Below are positions 56,767-64,000 of a DNA stretch of 64,000 nt, piece after piece; within the stretch, counting starts at the first letter, position 1, and each line of letters starts with the position of its first letter. Both the position numbers and the translations under genes were made by a program. The notes under the pieces were generated by a model. It did not search any database, was not told where the DNA came from, and saw nothing but the letters and a program-made list of their open reading frames with translations. The DNA lies in NCBI GenBank assembly GCA_947630175.1, contig CANRGJ010000004.1, positions 124,001-188,000 on the forward strand, read 5' to 3'. This DNA comes from an uncultured Ruminiclostridium sp. (GTDB taxonomy: Bacteria > Bacillota > Clostridia > Oscillospirales > Ruminococcaceae).

Positions 56767-57267
56767 TTACTTGATCAGTCTGAATTTGCCGATAACGGGA
56801 AGCTCCTTAGCCTTGCCGGTAGCTGCGTTTACGATACCGAGTATCATAAGCGCCAGCGTGCACGCGCTCAGCAGGAAAGTGATGATTCCGCCGATGATAG
56901 GACCTGCAATGGGAATAAACGCCAGAATGACTGCAAGTATTCCTCCGACAATGCCGACGATAATGTCAACGATGAAAAGGATCAAGCCCTGATTGGTGTG
57001 GAAACGAGCGTAGGGAGACTGAGGTGCTGCCAGCAGGGGAATGAGAAAAAGTATTCCTATGTACGCCAGAACTGCCATTACCTTGTTCTGCTGAACGTCG
57101 TTGGGGTCGTACTGTCCCGAATAATCAGCGCCCTGCATATTTGCGGGGATAGGATTAGGAATGGGATTGGGGTTTGCATTATTGGCTGCGTTCTGCTGCG
57201 CTCCGCATGCAGGACATACAGCAGCGTTGTCGTCAATTTGTGCGCCGCACTTATTGCAAAAAGCCAT
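56767..57267 (-). CDS. Zinc-ribbon membrane protein (DUF4870-like)
   Basis: This 166-residue protein starts with a zinc-ribbon (FCNKCGAQIDDNAAVCPACG, about residues 3-22), then an Asn/Pro-rich linker and three membrane helices (about 62-155). The segment YARFHTNQGLILFIVDIIVG is the recognised DUF4870/Tic20-like core. The function is unknown; such proteins are common in Firmicutes and may help assemble membrane complexes. AAGGAGG precedes the ATG and a strong promoter lies at 57334-57362. It is a single-gene unit that ends just before the long palindrome. The family call rests on layout and the HTNQG motif. Confidence 0.85.
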   Translation of the reverse strand: MAFCNKCGAQIDDNAAVCPACGAQQNAANNANPNPIPNPIPANMQGADYSGQYDPNDVQQNKVMAVLAYIGILFLIPLLAAPQSPYARFHTNQGLILFIVDIIVGIVGGILAVILAFIPIAGPIIGGIITFLLSACTLALMILGIVNAATGKAKELPVIGKFRLIK

Positions 57268-57333
57268 TTGATAGATCCTCCTTAAAAATCAACGTATTTA
57301 TGAAGCCGCGCTTCACTTGTACATTCTGTAAAT

Positions 57334-57362
57334 ATTATACTATTATATGACAAAAAAATCAA
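57334..57362 (-). promoter_or_regulatory. Promoter of the zinc-ribbon membrane protein gene
   Basis: On the minus strand TTGATT (57362-57357), a 17-bp spacer and TATAAT (57339-57334) are present. The leader to the ATG is about 65 nt. Confidence 0.78.
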
Positions 57363-57392
57363 TAGTTTTTTTAAAATTAGCACAAATATATT

Positions 57393-58454
57393 TTACTTTA
57401 CGGATAATTTTCTCTCCATACTGTCAGGGTTGTATGCCGCTTTAAGTGCAGTGTCCGAAGTGATTATGCCCTTTTTGTACAAGTCGAGAAGATAATTGTC
57501 CATACTTATCATTCCCTCGTCGGCAAAGCTGTTTATGGCGTTGTCTATCTGGTGTATCTTGGATTCTCTTATCATATTGCGGACGGCGTTGTTGCAGTGC
57601 ATTATCTCAAAGGCAGGAACAAGACGTCCGTCAACGGAGGGAACGAGCTGCTGGCTTATTACGGTCTGGAGGAGTTGAGAAAGCTGAACTCTTATTTGCT
57701 GCTGCTGGCTGGGCGGGAATACGTCGATAACACGGTCTATCGTGTTTGCGGCGCCCATAGAGTGAAGGGTGGAAATAACAAGATGTCCCGTTTCAGCGGC
57801 GGTCATAGCGGTGCTTATGGTCTCAAAGTCACGCATTTCACCTACGAGAATAACGTCGGGAGATTGTCTGAGGCTTGCTCTCAAGGCAGGAACGTAGCCC
57901 TCGGTGTCGGCGAACACTTCACGCTGGCTGATAACGCTCTTTTTATTTCTGTGAAGATATTCGATAGGGTCTTCAAGGGTGATTATGTGAGCGTTTCTGG
58001 TCTTGTTTATCCTGTCGATAACGCAGGCGAGAGTTGTGGATTTTCCGCCGCCCGCAGGTCCTGTCACAAGGACAAGTCCCTTGGTCTTTTCGGCTATGCA
58101 CATTACGTCCTCGTGAATGGAAAGCTCCTCACAATTTGGAATATCAAAGGCGACAAGACGAATCACCGCCGCCATTGAGCCCCTTTGCTTGTAGGCGCTG
58201 ATACGAAAGCGGGAAAGTCCCTTTACCGAAACGGAAAAGTCGTCGTCTCCCGTTTCCTTGAATTTTCCTATATCTCGGTCCGCCAGCTTGTATGCGTCGG
58301 TGATGAGCTGCTCGGATACGTCGGGGAGAACCACCTCGTCGGACTGAGGCTGTATCACGCCGTTCAGCTTATACGAAACGGGAAGCCCAGATATGATAAA
58401 AATGTCGCTTGCCTGCTTATCAACAGCTTCCTTTAACAGCTTGTTAAGTTCCAT
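57393..58454 (-). CDS. pilT: Type IV pilus retraction ATPase PilT
   Basis: PilT is the hexameric cytoplasmic motor that depolymerises type IV pili and drives twitching. The 353-residue protein has the N-terminal PAS-like domain (SDIFIISGLPVSYKLNGVIQ), Walker A GPAGGGKSTTLACVID (about residues 130-145), the Asp box ITLEDPIEYLH and Walker B DVILVGEMRDFETISTAMTA. The His box TGHLVISTLHSMGAANTIDR is also present. Walker A has GPAGGG instead of the frequent GPTGSG, still compatible with function. It is the last gene of the pilus operon. No PilB extension ATPase is seen in the window. Confidence 0.95.
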   Translation of the reverse strand: MELNKLLKEAVDKQASDIFIISGLPVSYKLNGVIQPQSDEVVLPDVSEQLITDAYKLADRDIGKFKETGDDDFSVSVKGLSRFRISAYKQRGSMAAVIRLVAFDIPNCEELSIHEDVMCIAEKTKGLVLVTGPAGGGKSTTLACVIDRINKTRNAHIITLEDPIEYLHRNKKSVISQREVFADTEGYVPALRASLRQSPDVILVGEMRDFETISTAMTAAETGHLVISTLHSMGAANTIDRVIDVFPPSQQQQIRVQLSQLLQTVISQQLVPSVDGRLVPAFEIMHCNNAVRNMIRESKIHQIDNAINSFADEGMISMDNYLLDLYKKGIITSDTALKAAYNPDSMERKLSVK

Positions 58455-58500
58455 TGTAGTTCCTCTTTTCTGCTATATAAATTTTTATTATCTTCTTATT

Positions 58501-58968
58501 TTACGTCAACGGCGATGAGCCGTCCCATATGCCTATGCCGTCGTCGATGATGATCTCTTCGCCTGTGGAAACTATGCTTTGGGCGGAAATTTTCAGTTTT
58601 CCGTCCGCAGACTGTATAACCGTTTTAAGAGAACGGCGGTCGTCGATCTCAACGGAAAAGCTGAACTCTGTCACGTTCGGGTCGGAGGAAAGCTCCTGCT
58701 GCGCTCCGCACTGAACGGCAAGAGAAATTATCTGCTGAGGGTCGGTGACGCCCTCCAATGCCTGCTGAAGCTCGGCGCATTTTTCCGCCGCCGCTTTCTC
58801 CGCCGCATAATAATCGGAGGTTACCTTTGCCGTTCGGTTCACCGTCCCAAGCTCGTTTCTTGCGGAAACAAGGGTGAGAACGGAAAAGACCGTCAAGGTC
58901 AGCACTATGAAAATTATCAGAATAAGCGAACCGCCTATTCCCGATGAATGTCTGTTCTGTTTGACCAC
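58501..58968 (-). CDS. Pilus-operon membrane-anchored protein, pilin/PilX-like
   Basis: This 155-residue protein has one N-terminal hydrophobic helix (about 13-35; GGSLILIIFIVLTLTVFSVL) and a soluble domain rich in alpha helix and then beta strands. Its topology and size fit PilX-type or minor pilin-like proteins, but the helix does not have a standard prepilin site with Glu at +5, so processing by prepilin peptidase is doubtful. It lies between the pilin-like gene at 58985 and pilT in the same operon, with 16 bp upstream spacing. It may help initiate or stabilise the pilus. No specific family was recognised. Confidence 0.75.
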   Translation of the reverse strand: MVKQNRHSSGIGGSLILIIFIVLTLTVFSVLTLVSARNELGTVNRTAKVTSDYYAAEKAAAEKCAELQQALEGVTDPQQIISLAVQCGAQQELSSDPNVTEFSFSVEIDDRRSLKTVIQSADGKLKISAQSIVSTGEEIIIDDGIGIWDGSSPLT

Positions 58969-58984
58969 TGTGTATTTCCTTTCG

Positions 58985-59359
58985 CTAAAAAGCGTAGTAC
59001 GCCGAATCCACCGTGTATATAAGCTTATTGTCAGAAGCTCTGAAAACCTCCACCTTGTAGCCTGTAAGTCCGTTTTCAGACGGGGATAAGGTCATTGTGG
59101 CGGAATAAGCGGCGCTTTCGCTGTCGGAAGCCGCAAGTCCGCTGTCGTAATATTTTGTGGAATCGCTTCCCTGCCCGCCTTTGATAAGCTCCGCCTCGTT
59201 CTGTGCGATTATAAGGGCGTTGCTCATATCTCTGCTTTGCGATATGTCAGACCACGCCGCCGCTATTATTGCGGCGCACACGCAGGCGCAGACGGAAAAT
59301 ATGAGGAAAGCTATCATAAGCTCCATAAGAAAAAGACTTGAACGTCCGCTGTTTCTCAT
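58985..59359 (-). CDS. Prepilin-like minor pilin protein
   Basis: This 124-residue protein has a short basic leader and a hydrophobic helix starting SLFLMELMIAFLIFSVCACV (about 8-27). Its Glu sits at the place expected for type IV prepilins (LMELMIAFLIF resembles FTLIELMVVVAI), so cleavage by a prepilin peptidase is likely. The soluble part is small and beta-rich, ending KVEVFRASDNKLIYTVDSAY. It is 4 bp after the DUF4860-like gene, within the operon. It may be a minor pilin of the tip or initiation complex. The prepilin peptidase gene is not in the window. Confidence 0.8.
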   Translation of the reverse strand: MRNSGRSSLFLMELMIAFLIFSVCACVCAAIIAAAWSDISQSRDMSNALIIAQNEAELIKGGQGSDSTKYYDSGLAASDSESAAYSATMTLSPSENGLTGYKVEVFRASDNKLIYTVDSAYYAF

Positions 59360-59363
59360 CGGG

Positions 59364-59846
59364 TCATTCTCCTGAGATAGTATTCACGTAAACTGTGGTG
59401 AGCTTTCCTGATATATCGGTAAGCTCAATTTTTATAAGTTCTCCCTCTCTTGAAAAGGCAAGCTCGTTCGCTTTTGTAAGCTCCCAGCCCGCCGAGGGGT
59501 CCATAGTGTCCGCCACCTCGTCGCCGCAGGTAAGCTCTCTCACCGAGCCGCCGTATTGGTAAATGTAGGTGGTGTAGCCCTCGCCGCCGAAATTATCCTT
59601 TATAAGCAGTGCACTTTTTCCGCCAAATTCGCCTGCCTGCACCTTGCCGCTTTCGTTGTTTGAGCGTATTTTCGCTGTGATGTAATTGACGCAGGTCTGC
59701 TTATTGAAGCGTTCGTCCATTTGCTCAGCGGCATTTTTATATGCAAGGGCGCCGCTGGCGCTGACAAATAAGGCGGAGGCAACGAATACCGCAAAAAGTA
59801 TCAGTACAAAAATTTTATCAACAGAATGCAGGCTTTTTCCGTTCAA
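59364..59846 (-). CDS. DUF4860-like pilus-operon protein
   Basis: This 160-residue protein has one N-terminal membrane helix (about 10-35; VDKIFVLILFAVFVASALFV) and a beta-rich extracytoplasmic part. The sequence fits the DUF4860 family of Clostridia, usually found among type IV pilus genes, where it probably acts as a pilin-like component. It overlaps the upstream pilin-like gene by 4 bases and stands 4 bp before the minor pilin gene, so translation is coupled. No prepilin Glu+5 motif is visible near the helix (SVDKIFVLIL), so it may stay as a plain anchored protein. Confidence 0.78.
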   Translation of the reverse strand: MNGKSLHSVDKIFVLILFAVFVASALFVSASGALAYKNAAEQMDERFNKQTCVNYITAKIRSNNESGKVQAGEFGGKSALLIKDNFGGEGYTTYIYQYGGSVRELTCGDEVADTMDPSAGWELTKANELAFSREGELIKIELTDISGKLTTVYVNTISGE

Positions 59847-60166
59847 TTTGTCACCTGCTTTCTCATAACAAATATCTGGGGCATTATGTTATCGGCAAAA
59901 ATGCTGTAATCCACAACATAATCATCGCTGACGTACAGCCCGTAATTTTCCTTTAGATATTCTATGCTTTCGGGATAACGTCCCTCCTCGGCGTAACAGC
60001 TCATAACGGCGCGCCTTATGTTAGTTTCCGTTATGGAAAGGCTTTCGCTGTCGGCGGTGTTTTCCACGTCAAGAAACAGATATATTGCAATTGCAAGAAT
60101 AAGTATAAAAACGATCATGACAGGAAGGTACCTGACTATAACAGGCATTTTTTTCTTTTTTTCCAT
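59843..60166 (-). CDS. Small membrane-anchored pilin-like protein
   Basis: This 107-residue protein has a basic N-terminus (MEKKKKMPVIVRYLPVMIVF), one helix (about 13-32) and a small soluble domain containing RRAVMSCYAEEGRYPESIEY. That stretch is the alpha-helical and turn pattern found after the hydrophobic helix in type II secretion pseudopilins and major pilins (cf. AxxxYxxxxGxYPxS). The basic leader lacks the G-FxxxE cleavage site. It follows pilC by 35 bp in the same operon. It is possibly a pseudopilin-like subunit; the family call is tentative. Confidence 0.75.
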   Translation of the reverse strand: MEKKKKMPVIVRYLPVMIVFILILAIAIYLFLDVENTADSESLSITETNIRRAVMSCYAEEGRYPESIEYLKENYGLYVSDDYVVDYSIFADNIMPQIFVMRKQVTN

Positions 60167-60201
60167 TCAGGCACGCTCCTTTCACAAAATTTTGGGTAAA
60201 T

Positions 60202-61218
60202 TCATATTGCGGTTATAACGGACAGCATAGGTATCATAACCGAGAAAAGCACAAATCCCACAATAAGGGACATTATGATGACCAAGGCGGGCTCTACCCT
60301 GCTGATCTTTTCATCTATCGCATTGTTCACCTGCGCGGCGTACTCGTCAGCTATCTTCCTCATAGCCTCGTCGGTCTTGCCTGTTCTGAAGCTGACGGCA
60401 AGGCGTCTTGCGCCTGCGGGGTCAAGTATGCCCGAACGCTGAATGGCTTTGTCAAAGCTCATTCCCTCTTTCATATCGTTCTGGCAGGCGGTTATTCTGG
60501 CGGCGGTGTCGGCACCGCACAGCTTTTTGGACATACTGAGAGAATCGTCTATATCCATTCCGCTGGAAATCGTCATTGACATTGCGGAGGCAAAGACGGA
60601 GGAGGACATTTTGCGGCGCAGCTTTCGCCCCTGGAAAAAGGCGACTATTCCGCCGTGAGTTGCGGGGAGCTTGTACAAAATGAACACGATCGCCGCAAGT
60701 ATTGCCGCTGCCGCAGCGATAAACACGGCGTAGGTGCGGATAACGGAGCCGATATTCATTAAAGCAGTGGCGGCGGCGGACATAGATACTCCCAGCTGTC
60801 TGAACACGTCGTTGAAAATGGGGAGGACCTGAGTCAACAGTACCACTACTATCACTATCAGAATGACAAGCAGGATAACAGGAAAGGCTACGGCGTTCTT
60901 TATGTTTTCGGAAATTTCGTTCTGCCTTGCGTAATAAACGGAAAGCCCCTTCAGGACGGAATCAAGGCGTCCCGTCTGTTCGCCTATCTCCACCATTTCC
61001 TCAACGTAAGTGGGAAAGCCGCCAACTGCCTTTAAAGCGTCGGCAAAGCCGCCGCCATTGTTTGTTTCTTCAAGAAGGCGATTTATGACAGGGTCTTCCC
61101 TGCCGTCTTCTATCATCATATAAAGTCCGTCGTTTATCGTGACGCCTGCGCTTACCGCCTGCGCCAGTTCTCCGCAAAGCGCAGATATATATGCGGAGTC
61201 GATTTTTGTTTTACCCAT
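60202..61218 (-). CDS. pilC: Type IV pilus / type II secretion inner-membrane platform protein PilC (GspF)
   Basis: PilC is the polytopic platform on which the pilus is assembled. The start is set at 61218, with GAGGAAC just upstream, giving 338 residues; the in-frame ATG at 61335 would extend into the transglutaminase gene. Two GspF repeats are present, with RLDSVLKGLSVYYARQNEIS and FDKAIQRSGILDPAGARRLA typical. Membrane helices are at about 125-150, 175-200 and the C-terminus (ALVIIMSLIVGFVLFSVMIP). The protein is slightly shorter than usual, lacking the long N-terminal cytoplasmic extension. Confidence 0.92.
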   Translation of the reverse strand: MGKTKIDSAYISALCGELAQAVSAGVTINDGLYMMIEDGREDPVINRLLEETNNGGGFADALKAVGGFPTYVEEMVEIGEQTGRLDSVLKGLSVYYARQNEISENIKNAVAFPVILLVILIVIVVVLLTQVLPIFNDVFRQLGVSMSAAATALMNIGSVIRTYAVFIAAAAAILAAIVFILYKLPATHGGIVAFFQGRKLRRKMSSSVFASAMSMTISSGMDIDDSLSMSKKLCGADTAARITACQNDMKEGMSFDKAIQRSGILDPAGARRLAVSFRTGKTDEAMRKIADEYAAQVNNAIDEKISRVEPALVIIMSLIVGFVLFSVMIPMLSVITAI

Positions 61219-61229
61219 TGTTGTTCCTC

Positions 61230-62429
61230 TCAATAAACATACTTGGTAGTATAATTGCTTCCGTCGCCTATATATTGCATAATGCTCGGGTCGGATTTTG
61301 AAGATGCGGCAAAGGTGGGATCCATTCTGTGCCATGAAGAGCCGTCAAAGTATATCACGTTGTATACCCAGCCCACGTCTTTGACGTACACGTTTACCCA
61401 TGCGTGATAGGTGCTTCCCGCATAGCCTGCGATAAGCTGTGTGGGGACGTTCTGACTTCTCAGCATAGCCGTCATTGCTCCCGCATAATCATAGCAAATT
61501 CCCTTTTGAGAATTTATCACCTTGTCTATATCGGGCTCATAGCCGCCTGAAAGCTGTCCGCTGGTGACCTGCTGAGCGAGCGCCTTGTCGTATACCACGT
61601 TGTCGACTAACCATGTGTATACTCTGTCCACCTTTTCAAGAGCGTTGGAGGTGCCGCCGCAAAGCTGTGAGGCTTTGTTCACTGCGGGATCGCCATAGGC
61701 GTAATCCACGATTTTGCTGGGGCGGAGGAAAGGAGAAAGGGAGTTTGATATATTCACGTCGATAGTTCCCGCCGCCGCCTGAGCGTAGGAATTGCCCGAA
61801 ATGTTTTCCGCTACAAGTATGCTGTATTTGCCGTTTCCGCCTGTAAGGGGATAGGCGTTGTAGTTTCCGCCGCTGAGGTTGTAGGTCTGTGTCACGCCTT
61901 TGGGGTCGGTTATCTGGACCTTGACCTTGGAAACTGTTCCCAGATATTTCGCCATTATATAGCCGTCGTCCGCATTGCTGTAATCAATTATCGCCTTGGC
62001 GTTGGCGATAGTCAGCGTTCCGTCAGCGGTGTTTGCGTAAATGGTGGGCTCTGACGGCTCTGCGGGAGGGGGCGGAGGCGCAGTGGTGTGCGTCGTGGTA
62101 GTAGTCGTTGTTGTAGTCACAGGCGGTGGAGCTGTGACAGGTCTTGAGGAAGTCGTGCTTGCCGTGGTATTTTCAGTAGTTGAAGTGACGGTCTGCGAAT
62201 CCTCGGAGGAATCGGAAACGTCGGAAACGTCGGACGTGTCTGACGTTTCGTCTGTCGTATCGGTATCTGTGGGTTCTGTATCGTCTGTCAGTTCAGGCGT
62301 GACCGCTGTCGTCTGCGACGTTTCTTCCGTCGTGAGCGAAGGGTCATCTGGACCGGGTGTGTTTGTATTACAGCCCATAAGCGTTACGCAAAGCGCTGTG
62401 AAAAGCGCAAGCATTTTTCTTCTGCTCAA
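61230..62429 (-). CDS. Lipoprotein with transglutaminase-like domain
   Basis: This 399-residue lipoprotein has a signal peptide ending in LMGC (C20). A Thr/Ser/Asp/Pro-rich linker (about 21-128) includes a run of nine Thr. An Ig-like segment (about 135-230) is followed by a transglutaminase-like protease/cross-linker domain (about 255-380). The triad is visible as C312 (KGICYDYAGAM), H342 (YHAWVNVYV) and D370 (RMDPTF). It starts with TTG 62429, with AAAGGAGG 7 nt upstream. It is the first gene of the pilus operon and could cross-link or process pilus or wall proteins. The promoter has a palindrome at 62475-62489. Confidence 0.87.
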   Translation of the reverse strand: MSRRKMLALFTALCVTLMGCNTNTPGPDDPSLTTEETSQTTAVTPELTDDTEPTDTDTTDETSDTSDVSDVSDSSEDSQTVTSTTENTTASTTSSRPVTAPPPVTTTTTTTTTHTTAPPPPPAEPSEPTIYANTADGTLTIANAKAIIDYSNADDGYIMAKYLGTVSKVKVQITDPKGVTQTYNLSGGNYNAYPLTGGNGKYSILVAENISGNSYAQAAAGTIDVNISNSLSPFLRPSKIVDYAYGDPAVNKASQLCGGTSNALEKVDRVYTWLVDNVVYDKALAQQVTSGQLSGGYEPDIDKVINSQKGICYDYAGAMTAMLRSQNVPTQLIAGYAGSTYHAWVNVYVKDVGWVYNVIYFDGSSWHRMDPTFAASSKSDPSIMQYIGDGSNYTTKYVY

Positions 62430-62468
62430 GCGATCACCTCCTTTTTATGCCATAATCATATATAAGAA

Positions 62469-62497
62469 ATTTTATCACATTTTATGTGAAATGTCAA
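62469..62497 (-). promoter_or_regulatory. Promoter of the pilus operon with inter-box palindrome
   Basis: On the minus strand TTGACA (62497-62492), a 17-bp spacer and TAAAAT (62474-62469) are present. The spacer holds TCACATTTTATGTGA (62475-62489), a 15-bp palindrome. A protein bound there would block RNA polymerase, so it may be an operator. Confidence 0.7.
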
Positions 62498-62530
62498 TAT
62501 TGCGGAGTTACTTGAAGAAAAACGGCAAGG

Positions 62531-62559
62531 TTGATTTTTGGCGGGAACGGGTGTATAAT
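62531..62559 (+). promoter_or_regulatory. Promoter of tsaD
   Basis: TTGATT (62531-62536), a 17-bp spacer and TATAAT (62554-62559) lie about 30 bp before the ATG. It is divergent from the pilus operon. Confidence 0.78.
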
Positions 62560-62590
62560 TGTTATATCAATATGAAAAGGAAATAAACGT

Positions 62591-63589
62591 ATGAAGATAC
62601 TTGCAATAGAATCCTCCTGCGACGAGACAGCCTGCGCCGTTGTTGAGGACGGGAGAAAGATCATTTCAAGCGTTGTTGCTACACAGATAGAAGAACACAA
62701 GCTGTACGGCGGGGTGGTGCCTGAGATAGCGTCAAGGCGGCACTGTGAAAACATCGTCGGGGTTTGCAGAGAGGCATTGGAGCAGGCGGGAATGAGCCTT
62801 GAGGAATGCGACGGGGTGGCGGTCACTTATGCTCCGGGGCTTATCGGGGCGCTTTTAGTGGGGGTAAATTTCGCAAAGGGACTTGCGCTGGCGGCAAAAA
62901 AGCCGCTTATCCCAGTTCATCACATAAAGGGGCATATCGCCGCAAACTATATCGCTCACCCTGAGCTTGAGCCGCCTTATATCTGTCTGGTGGCAAGCGG
63001 CGGACATTCCCATATCATAAAGGTGAACAGCTACACCGAATTTCAGACTATCGGAAGGACGCTGGACGACGCCGCAGGAGAAGCCTTTGACAAGGCGGCA
63101 AGGTCGATGGGATTTCCCTACCCCGGAGGAGTTCACATAGACAGGGCGGCTAAAATGGGGGATCATACAAGATACAAGCTTCCTGTTCCCAAGACGGAAA
63201 ATCCGTATGATTTCAGCTTTTCGGGGCTGAAAACGTCGGTGATAAACTTAGTTCACAACGCGGAGCAAAAGGGCGAGGAGATCAACGTAAACGACCTTGC
63301 CGCGAGCTTTCAGCATACTGTTTGCGAAATTCTCACCTCACGGTTCATCAAAGCGGCGGAGGAAAACGGATATAAGACCGCTGCGCTGGCAGGCGGAGTA
63401 GCAGCTAACAGCGGGCTGAGGGAAATGCTGGAGAAAAAAGCGGCTGAAAAAGGAATGACGCTTTATATCCCGCCTGTGTCGCTTTGCGGGGACAATGCCG
63501 CTATGATAGGCAGTCAGGGGTATTATGAGTTTTTGGCGGGAAATACGGCGGGAAGCGAGCTGAATGCGGTGGCAAGTCTGAGGTTGTGA
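62591..63589 (+). CDS. tsaD: tRNA N6-adenosine threonylcarbamoyltransferase
   Basis: TsaD attaches the threonylcarbamoyl group to A37 of ANN-decoding tRNAs, working with TsaB, TsaC and TsaE. The 332-residue protein has the ASKHA fold with AIESSCDETACAVVEDGRKI at the N-terminus. The metal-binding HxxxH is in VHHIKGHIAANY, VASGGHSHI is the phosphate loop, and RTLDDAAGEAFDKAARSMGF is a family block. ALAGGVAANSGLREM and CGDNAAMIG are near the C-terminus. GGAAA precedes the ATG. The other Tsa genes are not nearby. The identification is firm. Confidence 0.97.
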   Translation: MKILAIESSCDETACAVVEDGRKIISSVVATQIEEHKLYGGVVPEIASRRHCENIVGVCREALEQAGMSLEECDGVAVTYAPGLIGALLVGVNFAKGLALAAKKPLIPVHHIKGHIAANYIAHPELEPPYICLVASGGHSHIIKVNSYTEFQTIGRTLDDAAGEAFDKAARSMGFPYPGGVHIDRAAKMGDHTRYKLPVPKTENPYDFSFSGLKTSVINLVHNAEQKGEEINVNDLAASFQHTVCEILTSRFIKAAEENGYKTAALAGGVAANSGLREMLEKKAAEKGMTLYIPPVSLCGDNAAMIGSQGYYEFLAGNTAGSELNAVASLRL

Positions 63590-63655
63590 AGGTTTTTTAA
63601 TCAAGTTTGCGGTGAAAGTTCAGAAGCATTACAGGTATGAAAAATACAAATAACA

Positions 63656-63697
63656 AAAACGGCTGAGCATTTTAACGATGTTCAGCCGTTTTATTCT
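63656..63697. terminator. Bidirectional terminator between tsaD and the YolD-like gene
   Basis: The stem AAAACGGCTGA / TCAGCCGTTTT (63656-63666 with 63682-63692) extends inward through CAT/ATG and has T/A runs at both sides. It overlaps the stop codon of the convergent YolD-like gene. Confidence 0.8.
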
Positions 63698-64000
63698 TCT
63701 ATCAATTCTATTTTGTACAAGTCATCAAAGGGTATTTTTTCTTCGCCTATGCACAAAAGCCGTGCGGTGGGTTCCGAGGAGATGAGAGCGCCTGTAATGG
63801 TGATATATTCTCCCTGATAAAAATAAGTCACCGCAAGGCGGTCGCCTTTTTGTATCAGGTTCAGCTTTTCGTTAAGGGCTTCTGCGTCCTCCTCGGAAAG
63901 CTCCTTTTTCGGTATCAGGGAAAGCTCCCTTTCCTGTCTTTCAAGGGCTTTTTCCAGACCTGTTACGGCGGCGAAGGGCGAAAACTGCTTCGCTCGCTCG
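63691..64000 (-). CDS. YolD-like protein, partial (cut by right edge)
   Basis: The C-terminal 103 codons are visible and the N-terminus lies beyond base 64000. Reading leftward, the fragment begins ERAKQFSPFAAVTGLEKALE and ends GEEKIPFDDLYKIELIEE, with the middle part YFYQGEYITITGALISSEPT. This is the YolD-like family, small proteins often found next to Y-family DNA polymerases (UvrX/DinB) in Firmicutes, so an error-prone polymerase gene may lie just outside. The function is unknown; an accessory or regulatory role in DNA repair has been suggested from context. The stop TAA is at 63693-63691. Confidence 0.85.
   Translation of the reverse strand, partial: ERAKQFSPFAAVTGLEKALERQERELSLIPKKELSEEDAEALNEKLNLIQKGDRLAVTYFYQGEYITITGALISSEPTARLLCIGEEKIPFDDLYKIELIEE

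Overview
The window looks like a chromosomal segment of an anaerobic, spore-forming, plant-polysaccharide-degrading Firmicute, most likely a Ruminococcus-like member of the Oscillospirales. The support is a SpoIVA/SipL-type spore-coat pair, a T-box before proS, an FMN riboswitch before ribU, a QueT precursor transporter, strong SD sequences with frequent TTG/GTG starts, secreted or intracellular GH26, GH43, GH13 and GH3 enzymes, and a type IV pilus locus with DUF4860-type proteins. No rRNA, CRISPR array, IS element or prophage was seen. The taxonomic assignment is inference.

Layout. (1) 1-4733, leftward: the start of a surface-polysaccharide operon with a tyrosine recombinase, a second recombinase that has lost almost all catalytic residues, glf and two glycosyltransferases. 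The window edge cuts the last one. (2) 4750-15656: housekeeping genes, namely UPF0210/UPF0237, a PHP phosphatase, an Lrp regulator with an aminotransferase, ispE, Asp23/FakA, a GNAT, recG and rsmE. (3) 15758-20308, rightward: an acidic membrane protein, then a GH43 - GH13 - aldo/keto reductase operon. (4) 20377-27148, leftward: a winged-helix regulator with two palindromic operators, engB, lon, a CorC-like CBS protein, tatD and a LacI regulator. (5) 27493-33523, rightward: LacI, nitroreductase, GH26 mannanase lipoprotein, aldose epimerase and GH3, which together form a plausible mannan/beta-glucan module. (6) 33559-48145: SPL-like radical SAM, an AraC regulator, queT, feoB, FMN riboswitch-ribU, FkbM methyltransferase, glmS, recQ, an ArsC-like protein, tmRNA, T-box-proS and tRNA-Thr. 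(7) 48238-56766, leftward: a small secreted protein, spoIVA, sipL, a catalytically dead NlpC/P60-like lipoprotein, and an envelope operon of GT2-GtrA fusion, NAGPA-like protein and an anchored protein. (8) 56767-62429, leftward: a zinc-ribbon membrane protein and a type IV pilus operon (transglutaminase lipoprotein, PilC, four small pilin-like proteins, PilT). (9) tsaD, and a YolD-like gene cut by the right edge.

Three signals stand out. First, a recombinase pair heads a polysaccharide operon: one member keeps all catalytic residues and the other lacks five of six, including the Tyr nucleophile, and its stop codon overlaps the glf start. Second, two separate cell-envelope promoters carry the same array of TGTWAH half-sites at 10-11 bp spacing, ending at the -35 box in the same geometry. 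This resembles a WalR/PhoB-family activator site and suggests a shared regulon. One of the two targets is the NlpC/P60 pseudoenzyme. Third, a 216-bp intergenic element folds as one long imperfect palindrome and ends in terminator-like hairpins. Promoter, terminator and riboswitch calls were made by eye from consensus matches and spacing.
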